DNA from: Pseudomonas plecoglossicida NBRC 103162 = DSM 15088
GTDB taxonomy: Bacteria > Pseudomonadota > Gammaproteobacteria > Pseudomonadales > Pseudomonadaceae
Direction of reading: 5' to 3'
Assembly: GCF_000730665.1 (NCBI RefSeq)
Contig: NZ_BBIV01000028.1
Location: 1-64,000, forward strand
DNA length: 64,000 bases
The notes under the pieces are model-generated. The model was not told the DNA's origin. It saw only the letters and a list, made by a program, of their open reading frames with translations, and searched no databases. A program made the translations under genes and the position numbers. Numbering within the stretch: position 1 is the stretch's first letter; the number at the start of each line of letters is the position of its first letter. Positions 1-12,338 of the stretch are shown here, piece after piece.

Positions 1-61
1 GCTCGCGATGCGCCGCGCGGGCGGCGCTCGATCTCACAGGCGCCACACAACCCACGCCGGC

Positions 62-96
62 AAAAAAAACGGGAACCCGAAGGTTCCCGTTTTTTC
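62..96 (-). terminator. Rho-independent terminator after gap
   Basis: A perfect stem GGGAACC / GGTTCCC with a CGAA loop is flanked by a run of A on the left and a run of T on the right. It sits 18 bp past the stop codon of the minus-strand gap gene, and would also stop transcription entering from the left on the plus strand. Confidence 0.85.
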
Positions 97-113
97 ATTG
101 CCTTACAAGCGGA

Positions 114-1577
114 TCAGCGCGGAAACGCTGGCGGGTTCACACCGGCCATCTCTTCCATCACGCGAACCACCTGGCAGCTGTAACCGAACTCGTTGTCGTA
201 CCAGACGTACAGGACAACGCGGTTGTCGTTGGCGATGGTCGCTTCGGCGTCCACTACACCAGCGTGGCGCGAGCCAACGAAGTCGGTCGAAACCACTTCC
301 TGCGAGCTGACATAGTCGATCTGCTTGTGCAGTTCCGAGTGCATGGCGGTCTGGCGCAGGTACTCGTTGATTTCCTCGCGGCTGGTACCCTTTTCCAGGT
401 TCAGGTTGAGGATGGCCATCGACACGTTAGGCGTCGGCACGCGAATGGCGTTACCGGTCAGCTTGCCCTTGAGCACTGGCAGTGCCTTGGCGGCTGCGGT
501 GGCAGCACCGGTTTCGGTGATGACCATGTTCAGCGGCGCGGCACGGCCACGACGGCTGCCCTTGTGGAAGTTGTCGATCAGGTTCTGGTCGTTGGTGAAC
601 GAGTGAACGGTTTCGACGTGGCCATTGACGATGCCGTACTGGTCGTTGATGGCCTTGAGCACCGGCACGATGGCGTTGGTGGTGCAGGAGGCAGCCGAGA
701 TGATCTTGTCATCGGCGGCGATGTCGCCGTGGTTGATGCCGTGCACGATGTTCTTCAGCGCGCCCTTGCCAGGTGCGGTGAGGATCACGCGGGCAGCGCC
801 CGGGCAGGCCAGGTGCTGGCCCAGGCCGTCGGCGTCACGCCATACACCGGTGTTGTCGACGATCAGCGCGTTCTCGATGCCGTACTGGGTGTAGTCGACT
901 TCGCTCGGGCTCTTGGCGTAGATGACCTGGATCAGGTTGCCATTGGCGGTGATGGTGTTGTTGGCTTCGTCGATGGTGATGGTGCCATCGAACGGGCCGT
1001 GCACCGAGTCACGACGCAGCAGGCTGGCACGCTTGACCAGGTCGTTCTCGGCGCCCTTGCGCACGACGATGGCGCGCAGGCGCAGGCCGTCGCCACCACC
1101 GGTCTTCTCGATCAGGATGCGCGCCAGCAGGCGGCCGATGCGGCCGAAACCGTACAGCACGACGTCGGTGCCCTTGCGCGCCGAAGCGTTCTGCTGGCCA
1201 ACCACTTCGGCCAGTTCTTCACGCACGAACTGCTCGGCGCTGCGGCCGTTGCCTTCCTGCTTGAACTTGTTCGCCAGCTTGCCCAGGTCGACCGAAGCGG
1301 CGCCCAGTTTCAGCTCGCTCATGGCCTTGAGCAGAGGGAATGTCTCGTGGACGGACAGTTCGGTTTCGTCGGCTTGACGATGACGCGCAAAGCGGTGGGC
1401 CTTGAGGATCGAGATAACCGAACGGTTGATCAGGCTGCGGCCGTAGATCGAGCTCACCACGTTGTTGTTGCGGTAGAGCTGACCGATAAGCGGGATCATG
1501 GCTTCAGCAAGCGCTTCACGATCGATCCACTCACCAAGACACTGGTCGGGCTTCTGAGTCACGGGAACCTTCCACAT
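114..1577 (-). CDS. gap: Glyceraldehyde-3-phosphate dehydrogenase, long form (487 aa)
   Basis: Oxidises glyceraldehyde 3-phosphate to 1,3-bisphosphoglycerate with NAD(P) in central carbon metabolism. A Rossmann motif GFGRIG lies at residues 143-148 and the catalytic cysteine is C298 in SAASCTTNA. The usual enzyme is about 330 aa; here roughly 135 residues precede the Rossmann fold, a feature of the second GAPDH of pseudomonads. The ATG at 1577 (MWKVPVTQ) was chosen because the region further upstream reads as low-quality protein and overlaps the intergenic region shared with the divergent mfd. The gene is monocistronic, with a terminator directly downstream. Whether the N-terminal extension changes cofactor use or direction cannot be judged from sequence. 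Confidence 0.9.
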   Translation of the reverse strand: MWKVPVTQKPDQCLGEWIDREALAEAMIPLIGQLYRNNNVVSSIYGRSLINRSVISILKAHRFARHRQADETELSVHETFPLLKAMSELKLGAASVDLGKLANKFKQEGNGRSAEQFVREELAEVVGQQNASARKGTDVVLYGFGRIGRLLARILIEKTGGGDGLRLRAIVVRKGAENDLVKRASLLRRDSVHGPFDGTITIDEANNTITANGNLIQVIYAKSPSEVDYTQYGIENALIVDNTGVWRDADGLGQHLACPGAARVILTAPGKGALKNIVHGINHGDIAADDKIISAASCTTNAIVPVLKAINDQYGIVNGHVETVHSFTNDQNLIDNFHKGSRRGRAAPLNMVITETGAATAAAKALPVLKGKLTGNAIRVPTPNVSMAILNLNLEKGTSREEINEYLRQTAMHSELHKQIDYVSSQEVVSTDFVGSRHAGVVDAEATIANDNRVVLYVWYDNEFGYSCQVVRVMEEMAGVNPPAFPR

Positions 1578-1745
1578 GTAGGGACAGAAAAAAGGGGCTA
1601 CATTATGACGCCCCAGCGCGTAACCGGCAATGAGCGCCTGTCGCTGGATGCCAAGCCCGTGCTCTAGCCCCTTTCGAGCCTGACAGCACGCACCGGCACC
1701 GGTACAATCGATCTCTTTGCCGCAACGCTTGGAGTGCAATCTCCC

Positions 1746-5195
<3,450 letters not shown>

Positions 5196-5204
5196 GGAAG
5201 AAAC

Positions 5205-5777
5205 ATGCGTGCCATCCGTTGCCTGACCTTGTTGCTTGCGCTGTTCGCGCCAGCCGCCTTCGCCGAAGGCCTGTATCAGGTGGAAATGATCCTCGTGCGG
5301 CAGAACAGCGTGCCCGCCTTCACCAGCCAGTACGCCCCGGAAGACTGGAGCGCCGGCGCCCCGCGCCTGGACAAGGGCGCCGAACGCCCGCTGGCGCTGG
5401 AAGACGAAACCACCCGCCTGCAAGCCACCGCCGACTACACCGTGCTGCTGCACAAGGCCTGGCAGCAGCAGGTCGGCAGCGAGCCCAGCCGCATCGCCCT
5501 GGGCGCCGGCGAGGAGCGCTTCGGCCACTTCCCGATCGAAGGCAACCTGAGCCTCACCGAAGGCCGCTTCATCGCGGTCGAGGCCAATTTCTGGGTCAAC
5601 CAGCTCGATAGCAACGGCAACGTGCTGCAGAGCGAGCAGTTCAAGCAGACCAACAGCAACATGAAAGGCGGCCAGCTGACGTTCATGGACGGTGGCCACC
5701 TGGCACTGCTGTTGAAGGTCACTGCGCCAGGCGCGCCGAAAATGCCGGCGATGGACCCGGAGATGATGGAGCAGTGA
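5205..5777 (+). CDS. CsiV-family envelope protein
   Basis: A 190-aa exported protein whose signal peptide is cleaved after about residue 20 (LFAPAAFA-EG). The mature part has features of the CsiV family (formerly DUF2803), which is associated with peptidoglycan and cell shape; the family call rests on recognition of the YQVEMILVRQ start and the FIAVEANFW region. AAGGAAG precedes the ATG at 5205. It sits 9 bp after mfd and 1 bp before the helicase gene, so the three are likely one transcript. Substrate and partners are not visible. Confidence 0.75.
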   Translation: MRAIRCLTLLLALFAPAAFAEGLYQVEMILVRQNSVPAFTSQYAPEDWSAGAPRLDKGAERPLALEDETTRLQATADYTVLLHKAWQQQVGSEPSRIALGAGEERFGHFPIEGNLSLTEGRFIAVEANFWVNQLDSNGNVLQSEQFKQTNSNMKGGQLTFMDGGHLALLLKVTAPGAPKMPAMDPEMMEQ

Positions 5778-5778
5778 T

Positions 5779-8700
5779 GTGAGCGCGACCAATGCGCAGC
5801 AATTGTTGAGGGCCAATCCGGACTGGGTCGACTTCATCGAAGCCGGGGCACTGGCCCGAGGCCGGAATTACGCTGCGCAGGCGCGCACCAGAATCCTGTC
5901 GCTGGACGAAAAGACCATCGAATCGACGTGCGAGGGGTCGGCGGGCCAGACCTATCACCAGACGATTCACCTGGTATTGAACGGCGGCGACCTGCGTGTG
6001 CTCGGGCGCTGCTCCTGCCCGGTCGGCCTCAATTGCAAACACTGCGTCGCAACACTGTTCCATCTGCAGGACAGCGACAGCGGCCTCGATGCCCCCATCA
6101 CGCAAGAGCAGGCCGCATTGTCGCTGCCCCCGGACCTGAACCAGTGGGTCCAGGCGCTCGAATCGCCCTCCCAACCCACAACCACGCGCGAACCCGTGCG
6201 CAAAGGGCCGGCGATCTATTACCGCATCCGGATGGAGCACGAGCACTGCCAACTGGAAGCAATCAAAGGGACCCGACAAGCCGATGGGACCCTGAAGATC
6301 GGCCGAATCACCTCGATGCCCGAGTTGATCTACTACACCCCACGCTACGTGACCGAAGACGATGCGCGGCTGTTACGCCTGATCGATGCCCGCAGCAAGA
6401 CGATCGCGCCCGTGGTGCCGCTGGAGGGCAAACAGGGCGCAGAGATGCTCGGATATGCCCTGGCCACCGGGCGCCTGCTGTACGAGGAAGACCTCGTGCC
6501 ACTGGCGCTCGGGCCAGACCTGCACGCCGAATTCCGTTGGATCAGGCTCGACACGGGCTGCTATCGCGGTGCCTGGTACCACGATGATCAGTTGCAGTTG
6601 CAGGCCTTGCCTGTCGAACCCATGTACTACGTAGACAAAAAGGGACATCTGACGGGCAAGTTGCGTCATGACCTCGACCCCTTCATTGCCAGCCAGCTTG
6701 CGCGTGCACCCACCGTCCCCGAACACCTGGTCGTCCCCTTGAGTCACCGATTGAACGCCCTGAATCGCCAAGTCCCCACACCCACGGCCGTCAGCACCGA
6801 GCAGGTCGAATCCATCGAGCCAAAGGGCCGATTGACCCTCGGCAGCCTCGAATTCAGCGCCTACATGCCCAAGAGCGGCCGCATGCAGCGCCAGATGCAG
6901 CATCGCGCGGCGTTGTCGTTCGACTACGATGGCCTGCGCGCCAGCAGCAGCGACGACAAGCCACTGACCCGCCTGGTCGGCGTCACCAGCCAGCGCATCC
7001 GCCGCCAGCCCCAGGCTGAACAAGCCCTGCGCAAGGCCCTGCGCGACCTCGGCTTCAAAGCTGCCACCCGGCAGAGCAAGGCGCTGCCCGACAGCGCCGG
7101 CGAAATGCTTCAACTGCCCGACGACGAAGCTTGGCTGCGTTTCGCCCGCGATGGCCTGCCGCGCTTGCGCGAAGCGGGCTGGAACATCGACATCCACCGC
7201 GACTTCGCCTTCAACCTGCAGGAAGTCGACGACTGGTACGCCAGCATCGACGAAGCGCCGGGCCACGAATGGTTCGACCTGGAGCTGGGTATCGTCGTCG
7301 ACGGCCAGCGCCACAGCCTGCTGCCAATCGTCCTGCAGCTGCTGCGCAGCAACCCGGAACTGCTGCGCGCCAGCGAACTGGCTCGCCGCAGTGACGACGA
7401 GCACCTGCTGATCGACCTCAACCGCGGTCGGGTGGACAGCCCGGCGCTGCGCGTCGCCTTGCCCTACGGGCGGATCAAGGCGGTGATGGGCACCCTTGGC
7501 GAGCTGTACCTGCACGAAGACGCCGCCGGCCCGAGCCTGCGCATGGACCGTGCCGATGCGGCGCGCCTGAACGACATCGCACACCTGCCCCTGCACTGGG
7601 AAGGTGGTGCCCATGTGCGCGACCTGGGCCGGCGCCTGCGTGATGCCCGCGACCTGCAGGTCGAACCGCCCGCCGGGCTCAATGCCACCTTGCGGCCGTA
7701 TCAGCAACAAGGCCTCAACTGGCTCCAGGCTCTGCGCGAAATGGGCACGGGAGGGATCCTCGGCGATGACATGGGCCTGGGCAAGACACTGCAGACCCTC
7801 GCCCACCTGCTGCTGGAAAAGCAGCACGGGCGCCTGAGCAGCCCTGCCCTGGCGGTGATGCCCACCAGCCTGGTACCCAACTGGCTGGACGAGGCTCAAC
7901 GCTTCGCCCCCGAACTGCGCGTGCTGGCCCTGCAGGGCCCTGGCCGCAGCAAGCATTTCACCAAGCTGGGCGAGTACGACCTGGTGCTCACGACCTATGC
8001 CCTTGTGCAGCGGGACCTGGCGCACTTGAGCGAGCAACCCTGGAGCGTGCTGGTGCTCGATGAAGCACAGAACATCAAGAGCAGCACCAGCAAGGCGGCC
8101 CTCGCTGTCTGCGAACTGCAGGCCGACCAGCGCCTGTGCCTGACCGGCACGCCGATGGAAAACAACCTGGGCGAGCTGTGGTCGATCTTCCATTTCCTGA
8201 TGCCCGGCTGGCTGGGTGAGGTCAAACGCTTCAACCAGGACTACCGCACGCCGATCGAGCGCCATGGCGACGGCGAGCGCCTGGCCCACCTGGTCACCCG
8301 CATTCGCCCCTTCCTGCTGCGCCGCACCAAGGAACAGGTGGCCACCGAGTTGCCAGCCAAGACCGAAATGGTCCACTGGGTCGAGCTCAGCGACGCCCAG
8401 CGCGACACCTACGAGGCAGTGCGGGTGGCGATGGACAAGAAGGTACGCGACGAGATTGCCCGCAACGGCGCGTCACGCAGCCAGATCGTGATCCTCGACG
8501 CACTGCTCAAGCTGCGCCAGGTGTGCTGCGACCTGCGCCTGGTCAAAGGGGTGGAGAGCAAAGGCAACCAGGCCGACAAGGGCAAGCTCGGCGCACTGCT
8601 GGAGATGCTCGACGAACTGCTCAGCGAAGGACGGCGGGTCTTGCTGTTCTCACAATTCACTTCGATGCTGGCATTGATCGAGCAGGAGCTGGAAAAACGC

Positions 8701-9105
8701 AAGATCCGCTACAGCCTGCTCACAGGCGACACCCGCGACCGGCGCACCCCGGTGCAGCGATTCCAGCAGGGTGCCAGCGAAGTCTTCCTCATCAGCCTCA
8801 AGGCCGGTGGCGTCGGCCTGAACCTGACGGCGGCGGACACGGTGATCCACTTCGACCCGTGGTGGAACCCGGCCAGCGAAAACCAGGCCACCGACCGCGC
8901 CTACCGCATCGGCCAGGACAAGCCGGTGTTCGTGTTCAAGCTGATTACCCGGGGCACGGTGGAAGAGAAGATCCAGCAATTGCAGCAGGAGAAAGCCGCG
9001 CTGGCGGCGAGCCTGCTCGATGGTGGGCAGGCCGGGCAGTGGCGGCTTGGGGATGAGGAAATCGACGCCCTGTTTGCGCCGTTGCCCGGAAAGCGTGGGC
9101 GCTAG
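5779..9105 (+). CDS. SWIM zinc-finger SNF2-type helicase
   Basis: A 1108-aa superfamily 2 ATPase of the SNF2/RapA type. A SWIM zinc finger is visible near the N-terminus (C78-x-C80 ... C86-x-H88). The C-terminal half carries Walker A GDDMGLGKT near residue 665, a DEAQ box near 760, and the helicase C domain ending in the SNF2 motif around QATDRAYRIGQDKPV. It probably translocates on double-stranded DNA and remodels bound proteins; the actual target is unknown. The GTG start at 5779 follows directly on the csiV stop, which suggests translational coupling. It ends just before a REP pair. Confidence 0.85.
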   Translation: MSATNAQQLLRANPDWVDFIEAGALARGRNYAAQARTRILSLDEKTIESTCEGSAGQTYHQTIHLVLNGGDLRVLGRCSCPVGLNCKHCVATLFHLQDSDSGLDAPITQEQAALSLPPDLNQWVQALESPSQPTTTREPVRKGPAIYYRIRMEHEHCQLEAIKGTRQADGTLKIGRITSMPELIYYTPRYVTEDDARLLRLIDARSKTIAPVVPLEGKQGAEMLGYALATGRLLYEEDLVPLALGPDLHAEFRWIRLDTGCYRGAWYHDDQLQLQALPVEPMYYVDKKGHLTGKLRHDLDPFIASQLARAPTVPEHLVVPLSHRLNALNRQVPTPTAVSTEQVESIEPKGRLTLGSLEFSAYMPKSGRMQRQMQHRAALSFDYDGLRASSSDDKPLTRLVGVTSQRIRRQPQAEQALRKALRDLGFKAATRQSKALPDSAGEMLQLPDDEAWLRFARDGLPRLREAGWNIDIHRDFAFNLQEVDDWYASIDEAPGHEWFDLELGIVVDGQRHSLLPIVLQLLRSNPELLRASELARRSDDEHLLIDLNRGRVDSPALRVALPYGRIKAVMGTLGELYLHEDAAGPSLRMDRADAARLNDIAHLPLHWEGGAHVRDLGRRLRDARDLQVEPPAGLNATLRPYQQQGLNWLQALREMGTGGILGDDMGLGKTLQTLAHLLLEKQHGRLSSPALAVMPTSLVPNWLDEAQRFAPELRVLALQGPGRSKHFTKLGEYDLVLTTYALVQRDLAHLSEQPWSVLVLDEAQNIKSSTSKAALAVCELQADQRLCLTGTPMENNLGELWSIFHFLMPGWLGEVKRFNQDYRTPIERHGDGERLAHLVTRIRPFLLRRTKEQVATELPAKTEMVHWVELSDAQRDTYEAVRVAMDKKVRDEIARNGASRSQIVILDALLKLRQVCCDLRLVKGVESKGNQADKGKLGALLEMLDELLSEGRRVLLFSQFTSMLALIEQELEKRKIRYSLLTGDTRDRRTPVQRFQQGASEVFLISLKAGGVGLNLTAADTVIHFDPWWNPASENQATDRAYRIGQDKPVFVFKLITRGTVEEKIQQLQQEKAALAASLLDGGQAGQWRLGDEEIDALFAPLPGKRGR

Positions 9106-9118
9106 TGCTCTGCGACCT

Positions 9119-9190
9119 CATCGCCGGCAAGCCGGCTCCCACACTTCAAGGGCAGTGAGGATACTTGTGGGAGCCGGCTTGCCGGCGATG
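9119..9190. repeat. REP palindrome pair (BIME-like)
   Basis: Two perfect 25-bp inverted arms (9119-9143 and 9166-9190) built on GCCGGCAAGCCGGCTCCCACA, separated by 22 bp. They lie between the convergent helicase gene and nagZ. This is the common P. putida type REP unit and may act as a bidirectional transcription stop or mRNA stabiliser. Confidence 0.9.
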
Positions 9191-9200
9191 GGGTTTGGGA

Positions 9201-10211
9201 TCAGTCGATCAACTGCGCGTCCTTCAACGCCCCCAAAGCCTCCAGCCAACGCGGCTGCTGGCGATAGTCGGTACAGGCAAAACCTTGCCCGCGCATCCGC
9301 GCAATCCGTGGCGAAGGCTTGACCTTCAAGCGCTGCGCCGCAGCCAATGCCAGCTCCGCTGCCGCCCGGTCATTGCACACCAGGCCCATGTCGCAACCCG
9401 CGCTCAAGGCCGCCTCGATACGGTTCGCCGCATCGCCGACCACATGTGCCCCGGCCATGGACAGGTCATCACTGAAGATCACACCCTCAAAGCCCAACTC
9501 GCCGCGCAGGATGTCCTGCAGCCAGCGACGCGAGAAGCCGGCAGGCTGGTTGTCGATCTGCGGATAGATGACGTGCGCTGGCATCACCGCCGCCAGTTGC
9601 CCGCTCAGGCGGGTGAACGGCACCAGGTCGGCCTGACGCAGTTGCTCCAGGCTACGCTCGTCGGTGGGGATCGCCACGTGCGAGTCCGCTTCCGCCCAGC
9701 CATGCCCCGGGAAGTGCTTGCCGCAAGCGGCCATGCCCGCCGCGTTCATGCCGCGAATGAACGCACCCGCCAGTTGCGTGGCACGCTGCGGGTCGCCTTC
9801 GAAGGCACGGCTGCCGACCACGGCACTGCGCTGATGATCAAGGTCGAGAACCGGGGCGAAGCTCAGGTCCAGGCCGACGGCCAGCACCTCGGTGGCCATC
9901 AGCCAGCCGCACTGCTCGGCCAGGTATTCGGCATTGGCGTTGTCAGCGATCGCACGCATCGCCGGCAGGCGCACAAAGCCCTGACGCAGGCGCTGCACGC
10001 GACCACCTTCCTGGTCGACGGCAAGGATCAGGTCAGGGCGGATGGCACGGATCGAGGTGCACAGCTCGCGCACCTGGCGCGGGCTGTCGATGTTGCGGGC
10101 AAAGATGATCAGGCCGGCCACTTCTGGCTGGCGCAGGAGCTGGCGGTCTTCGGCGGTCAGCCATTTACCGGCGATATCCACCATCAGGGAGCCTTGCAGG
10201 CTGACGGTCAT
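9201..10211 (-). CDS. nagZ: Beta-N-acetylhexosaminidase NagZ
   Basis: A cytoplasmic glycoside hydrolase family 3 enzyme (336 aa) that removes GlcNAc from anhydromuropeptides in peptidoglycan recycling. The family signature KHFPGHG is at residues 165-171 with the D176-x-H178 dyad after it; the nucleophile lies in the later FSDDLSMAG motif. The ATG at 10211 (MTVSLQG) is preceded by AAGGA at a good distance; a TTG two codons upstream is possible but unneeded. The L,D-transpeptidase gene ends 10 bp upstream on the same strand, so the two cell-wall genes probably form an operon. Confidence 0.92.
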   Translation of the reverse strand: MTVSLQGSLMVDIAGKWLTAEDRQLLRQPEVAGLIIFARNIDSPRQVRELCTSIRAIRPDLILAVDQEGGRVQRLRQGFVRLPAMRAIADNANAEYLAEQCGWLMATEVLAVGLDLSFAPVLDLDHQRSAVVGSRAFEGDPQRATQLAGAFIRGMNAAGMAACGKHFPGHGWAEADSHVAIPTDERSLEQLRQADLVPFTRLSGQLAAVMPAHVIYPQIDNQPAGFSRRWLQDILRGELGFEGVIFSDDLSMAGAHVVGDAANRIEAALSAGCDMGLVCNDRAAAELALAAAQRLKVKPSPRIARMRGQGFACTDYRQQPRWLEALGALKDAQLID

Positions 10212-10221
10212 AGGCAATCCT

Positions 10222-10746
10222 TCATTTCAAACCAATGGAGGCCCACTGGGGGCAGGCGGCCTCGTCGATGCGTACCGGGCAATGCGCCGGGACACGCTCG
10301 AACAGGCCAAGCAGATCGGTGTTGCGCAGGCGTATGCAGCCATGGGATAGCGGCAGACCCAGTGGTTCCGAGTCTGGCGTGCCGTGCAGATAGATGTAAC
10401 GACGAAAGGTGTCCACCGCACCCAGGCGATTGACGCCAGGCTCGCAACCGCTGAGCCAGAGGATGCGGGTCAGGATCCAGTCACGCCCGGGGTGCTGCGC
10501 GTGCAACGCTGGCGACCACACCTCACCGGTCCAGCGTCGGCCGCACAGCACGGCCTTGAGCGGCAGGCTCGCGCCAATTTTCGCCCGCACCTGATGCAGG
10601 CCACGCGGAGTACAACCCGAACCCTTGCGCTCGCCAGCGCCATTGCGCGCGGTAGACACCTCGATGCGCACACGCAGCTCCCCATGGGCAAACCCATAGA
10701 GGCGCTGGTCGGCGAGAGAGATGTGCAGGAAATCGAGGTCAGGCAT
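10222..10746 (-). CDS. L,D-transpeptidase (YkuD domain)
   Basis: A 174-aa protein consisting essentially of one YkuD domain, with conserved H121 (YLHGT) and the catalytic motif SHGCIRLRN centred on C137. Such enzymes make 3-3 peptidoglycan cross-links or attach proteins to the wall. No signal peptide is visible with the ATG at 10744-10746 (MPDLDFLHIS), which is odd for a periplasmic enzyme; in-frame upstream sequence is proline- and arginine-rich and does not supply one. It lies just upstream of nagZ on the same strand. Confidence 0.85.
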   Translation of the reverse strand: MPDLDFLHISLADQRLYGFAHGELRVRIEVSTARNGAGERKGSGCTPRGLHQVRAKIGASLPLKAVLCGRRWTGEVWSPALHAQHPGRDWILTRILWLSGCEPGVNRLGAVDTFRRYIYLHGTPDSEPLGLPLSHGCIRLRNTDLLGLFERVPAHCPVRIDEAACPQWASIGLK

Positions 10747-10786
10747 GGGCGCTAGCTTAGCCCAAGCGCCCTGCCCCGCCCAGCCT

Positions 10787-11491
10787 TCAGGCCTTGGCGG
10801 TGGCGCTGGTCTTGCTGCGGGGGCGCAGTTGGGCCGAGGCCATGGCGTTGTCGGTAACGCCACTTTCGGCGCGCATGCCCGCCGCCAGGAACGGCACCAT
10901 CAAGCGCATCACCTGCTCGATCGACGTATTGATGCCGAAATCGGTTTCGGCGATGGCGCGCAGGGCCTTGATCCCCGACATACTGAATGCCGCAGCACCG
11001 AGCATGAAGTGCACGCGCCAGAACAGCTCCAGCGGCGGGATACGAGGCGCCGCCTCATTGACCAGCAGCATGTAGCGGCGGAACACCTTGCCGTACATGT
11101 CCTCCAGGTAGCGACGCAGGTGACCCTGGCTCTGGCTGAACGCCAGGCCCAGCAGGCGCATGAAGATCGACAGGTCATTGTTGCTGCGCGGCTGTACTGC
11201 CAGGGCCTGTTCGACCAGCATCTCCAGCAGCTCTTCGAGGCTGGGCTTCTGCTCAGGCTTGGCCTGGCGCCGCTCCAGTTCGCGTTCGAGACTGGCACAG
11301 AACGGGCCGAGGAAGCGCGAGAAGACGGCCTGGATCAACGCTTTCTTCGAACCGAAATGGTAGTTGACCGCCGCCAGATTGACGCCCGCCTTGCTGGTAA
11401 TCAACCGCAACGAGGTTTCCGCGAACCCCCTTTCCGCGAACAGCTGTTCGGCAGCATCGAGAATGCGTTCAACGGTTTCCGATTGGGCCAT
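10787..11491 (-). CDS. psrA: TetR-family regulator PsrA
   Basis: A 234-aa TetR-type regulator with an N-terminal helix-turn-helix (residues about 8-55, LRLITSKAGVNLAAVNYHFG). The sequence and the position next to lexA-sulA identify PsrA, the long-chain fatty acid responsive regulator of beta-oxidation and rpoS in pseudomonads. It binds (C/G)AAAC-N2-4-GTTT(G/C) palindromes and is released by acyl ligands. Two such palindromes lie immediately upstream of its own start (11515-11541), fitting autoregulation. The ATG at 11491 (MAQSETVERIL) starts the conserved protein. The fadBA operon, a likely target, lies about 5 kb away. Confidence 0.92.
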   Translation of the reverse strand: MAQSETVERILDAAEQLFAERGFAETSLRLITSKAGVNLAAVNYHFGSKKALIQAVFSRFLGPFCASLERELERRQAKPEQKPSLEELLEMLVEQALAVQPRSNNDLSIFMRLLGLAFSQSQGHLRRYLEDMYGKVFRRYMLLVNEAAPRIPPLELFWRVHFMLGAAAFSMSGIKALRAIAETDFGINTSIEQVMRLMVPFLAAGMRAESGVTDNAMASAQLRPRSKTSATAKA

Positions 11492-11514
11492 GAATACTCC
11501 GGCAGACAGACATA

Positions 11515-11541
11515 CAAACAAGTGTTTGAAACATACGTTTC
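11515..11541 (-). promoter_or_regulatory. Two abutting PsrA operator palindromes
   Basis: CAAACAAGTGTTTG (11515-11528) and GAAACATACGTTTC (11528-11541) both match the PsrA consensus (C/G)AAAC-N4-GTTT(G/C) exactly and share one base. They lie 24-50 bp upstream of the psrA start codon and indicate negative autoregulation. Confidence 0.8.
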
Positions 11542-11671
11542 AGCCCTGAAACTGTCAAGGCCAGCTGACCGGGCGGTCGCCATTTAAATGCGCCTGGCTG
11601 CGGGCTGCAAGCCACAATATGCGCCGATTGCAGCTTTTATCTGCGCTTTGGCGCTTGCAGCGCATCCAGCA

Positions 11672-11687
11672 CTGTATATAATCCCAG
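11672..11687 (+). promoter_or_regulatory. SOS (LexA) box 1 of lexA
   Basis: CTGTATATAATCCCAG matches CTG-N10-CAG and lies 30 bp upstream of the lexA start codon. Confidence 0.85.
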
Positions 11688-11690
11688 TCA

Positions 11691-11706
11691 CTGTACAAAA
11701 AGACAG
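11691..11706 (+). promoter_or_regulatory. SOS (LexA) box 2 of lexA
   Basis: CTGTACAAAAAGACAG matches CTG-N10-CAG, begins 19 bp after the start of box 1 and ends 10 bp before the lexA ATG. The tandem arrangement is typical of lexA autoregulation. Confidence 0.85.
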
Positions 11707-11716
11707 AGCGCTCGCC

Positions 11717-12325
11717 ATGTTGAAACTGACGCCACGCCAAGCCGAAATCCTGGCTTTCATCAAACGCTGCCTCGAAGAAAACGGCTTCCCGCCCACCCGT
11801 GCGGAAATTGCCCAGGAGCTCGGTTTCAAGTCTCCCAACGCCGCAGAAGAACACCTGAAGGCCCTCGCTCGCAAGGGTGCCATCGAGATGACCCCCGGCG
11901 CCTCCCGTGGCATCCGCATTCCGGGTGTGGAAGCCAAGCGCGAAGACAGCGGGCTGCCGATCATCGGTCGCGTTGCGGCCGGCGCACCGATTCTGGCCGA
12001 GCAGCACATCGAACAATCCTGCAACATCAACCCGACCTTCTTCCACCCCCGCGCCGACTACCTGCTGCGTGTACACGGCATGAGCATGAAGGACGTCGGC
12101 ATCTTCGACGGCGACCTGCTGGCAGTGCACACCTGCCGCGAGGCCCGCAATGGCCAGATCGTCGTTGCCCGTATCGGCGATGAAGTGACCGTCAAGCGCT
12201 TCAAGCGCGAAGGCAGCAAGGTCTGGCTGATCGCTGAAAACCCCGAATTCGCCCCTATCGAAGTCGACCTGAAAGAACAGGAACTGGTGATCGAGGGTTT
12301 GAGTGTCGGCGTCATTCGCCGCTGA
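11717..12325 (+). CDS. lexA: LexA repressor
   Basis: Repressor and self-cleaving protease of the SOS response, 202 aa, the standard length. It has an N-terminal winged helix-turn-helix (residues 1-70) and a C-terminal S24 peptidase domain with the scissile bond A88-G89 (RVAAGAP), nucleophile S123 (HGMSMKD) and general base K160 (VTVKRFK). All key residues are intact. The ATG at 11717 follows two SOS boxes. It is transcribed with sulA, which starts 13 bp downstream. Confidence 0.97.
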   Translation: MLKLTPRQAEILAFIKRCLEENGFPPTRAEIAQELGFKSPNAAEEHLKALARKGAIEMTPGASRGIRIPGVEAKREDSGLPIIGRVAAGAPILAEQHIEQSCNINPTFFHPRADYLLRVHGMSMKDVGIFDGDLLAVHTCREARNGQIVVARIGDEVTVKRFKREGSKVWLIAENPEFAPIEVDLKEQELVIEGLSVGVIRR

Positions 12326-12338
12326 ACCAGGAGGCGTC

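Noticed and set aside
8-310. Short plus-strand open frame at the left edge
   Set aside because: It crosses the terminator and the antisense end of gap, with arginine-rich low-quality sequence.
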